From the NCBI GenBank assembly GCA_002439705.1, contig DJPE01000009.1, positions 1 to 5,957 of the forward strand: DNA of 5,957 bases. The letters run 5' to 3'. A program made the translations under genes and the position numbers. This document shows positions 5,809-5,957 of the stretch, one piece after another (position 1 is the stretch's first letter; each line of letters starts with the position of its first letter). The notes under the pieces were generated by a model. The model was not told the DNA's origin, did no database searches, and saw nothing but the letters and a program-made list of their open reading frames with translations. Source of the stretch: Christensenella sp. UBA6420 (lineage in GTDB: Bacteria; Bacillota; Clostridia; Christensenellales; DTU072).

Positions 5809-5834
5809 AAGCGGGGTAAGTCCACCCCGCTTTT
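5809..5834 (+). terminator. Intrinsic terminator of the SDR gene
   Basis: AAGCGGGGT (5809-5817) pairs perfectly with ACCCCGCTT (5824-5832) around a 6-nt AAGTCC loop, and the T-run extends to 5834. The GC-rich 9-bp stem with T tail is typical of rho-independent termination on the plus strand. The T-run is short (four) but is soon followed by an AT-rich stretch. Confidence 0.75.
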
Positions 5835-5882
5835 CCATATTTTTATAAGTTTATTCGAGCAATAAGTTTGTTGAGAAAGCGT

Positions 5883-5930
5883 AACCCCGTTAATGTTTGG
5901 ATAAGGGGGAACATTATGAGGAAAGGGGTT
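5883..5930. repeat. Nested inverted repeat with G-runs
   Basis: AACCCC (5883-5888) pairs with GGGGTT (5925-5930), and inside it TAATGTT (5891-5897) pairs perfectly with AACATTA (5910-5916) across a 12-nt G-rich loop. G-runs of four to five recur at 5904-5909, 5925-5928 and 5937-5941. No gene is recognised here. It may be a structured RNA, the 5' leader of a gene beyond the window, or part of a repeat element. Confidence 0.5.
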
Positions 5931-5937
5931 TATTAAG

Positions 5938-5957
5938 GGGGCTTGGAGCGATGCCCC
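5938..5957. repeat. Inverted repeat at the window edge
   Basis: GGGGC (5938-5942) pairs with GCCCC (5953-5957) across a 10-nt loop, and the stem may continue past the end of the window. An ATG at 5951 follows AAGGGGG at 9 nt, so a coding start cut off by the window is also possible but cannot be tested here. Confidence 0.35.

Noticed and set aside
5916..5936. Six-codon minigene (ATG to TAA) preceded by AAGGGGG, possibly a leader peptide.
   Set aside because: It is too short to separate from chance, it lies inside an inverted repeat, and no downstream gene is visible.
5499..5957. Minus-strand frame open from the window edge through the antisense of the SDR (at least 153 codons).
   Set aside because: It overlaps a well-supported SDR gene, has no ribosome site or recognisable domain, and its non-overlapping part runs through palindromes and a terminator. 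It is more likely a shadow or a translated repeat.

Overview
This 5,957-base window looks like chromosomal DNA from an anaerobic, low-to-moderate GC Firmicute of the class Clostridia, probably gut-associated. That is inferred from family content: an EFR1-type flavodoxin/ferredoxin protein, a TIGR03905-type TSCPD protein, a C_GCAxxG_C_C protein and an InlB-repeat lipoprotein. AGGAG-type ribosome sites and sigma-A-like promoters fit this. No rRNA, tRNA, CRISPR array, transposase or phage gene is visible.

Left half, minus strand (48-2976): four genes in the order of transcription. First is an EFR1-like flavodoxin/2x[4Fe-4S] protein, then, 7 nt later, an RlmI-type rRNA cytosine methyltransferase. 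After a 59-nt gap with its own promoter-like sequence come a small TSCPD-domain protein and, 1 nt further, a metallo-beta-lactamase-fold hydrolase. Bases 1-47 lie downstream of this operon and hold nothing I can support.

Centre: a 262-nt divergent intergenic region (2977-3238) has a promoter on each strand and an orphan terminator-like hairpin. Rightward follow a Cys-rich C_GCAxxG_C_C protein (3239-3697) and, behind a near-consensus promoter and a leader hairpin, a secreted lipoprotein with four InlB-type repeats (3794-4822). Within that gene lies a perfect 20-bp palindrome.

Right part: a 40-codon gene on the minus strand (4837-4959), with a strong ribosome site, is divergent from a short-chain dehydrogenase/reductase (5031-5720). 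The SDR most resembles the EF-P 5-aminopentanone reductase (YmfI) clade. The last 237 nt have no confident gene but are rich in structure: a 77-nt imperfect palindrome starting 2 nt after the SDR stop, a clear intrinsic terminator, and two further G/C-run inverted repeats reaching the window edge. This looks like a dispersed palindromic element or structured RNA and is the best candidate for something undescribed.

Functionally, two genes concern translation (rRNA methylation and possibly EF-P modification), three encode redox- or thiol-flavoured accessory proteins, and one encodes a surface protein. No defence system or biosynthetic cluster is evident.
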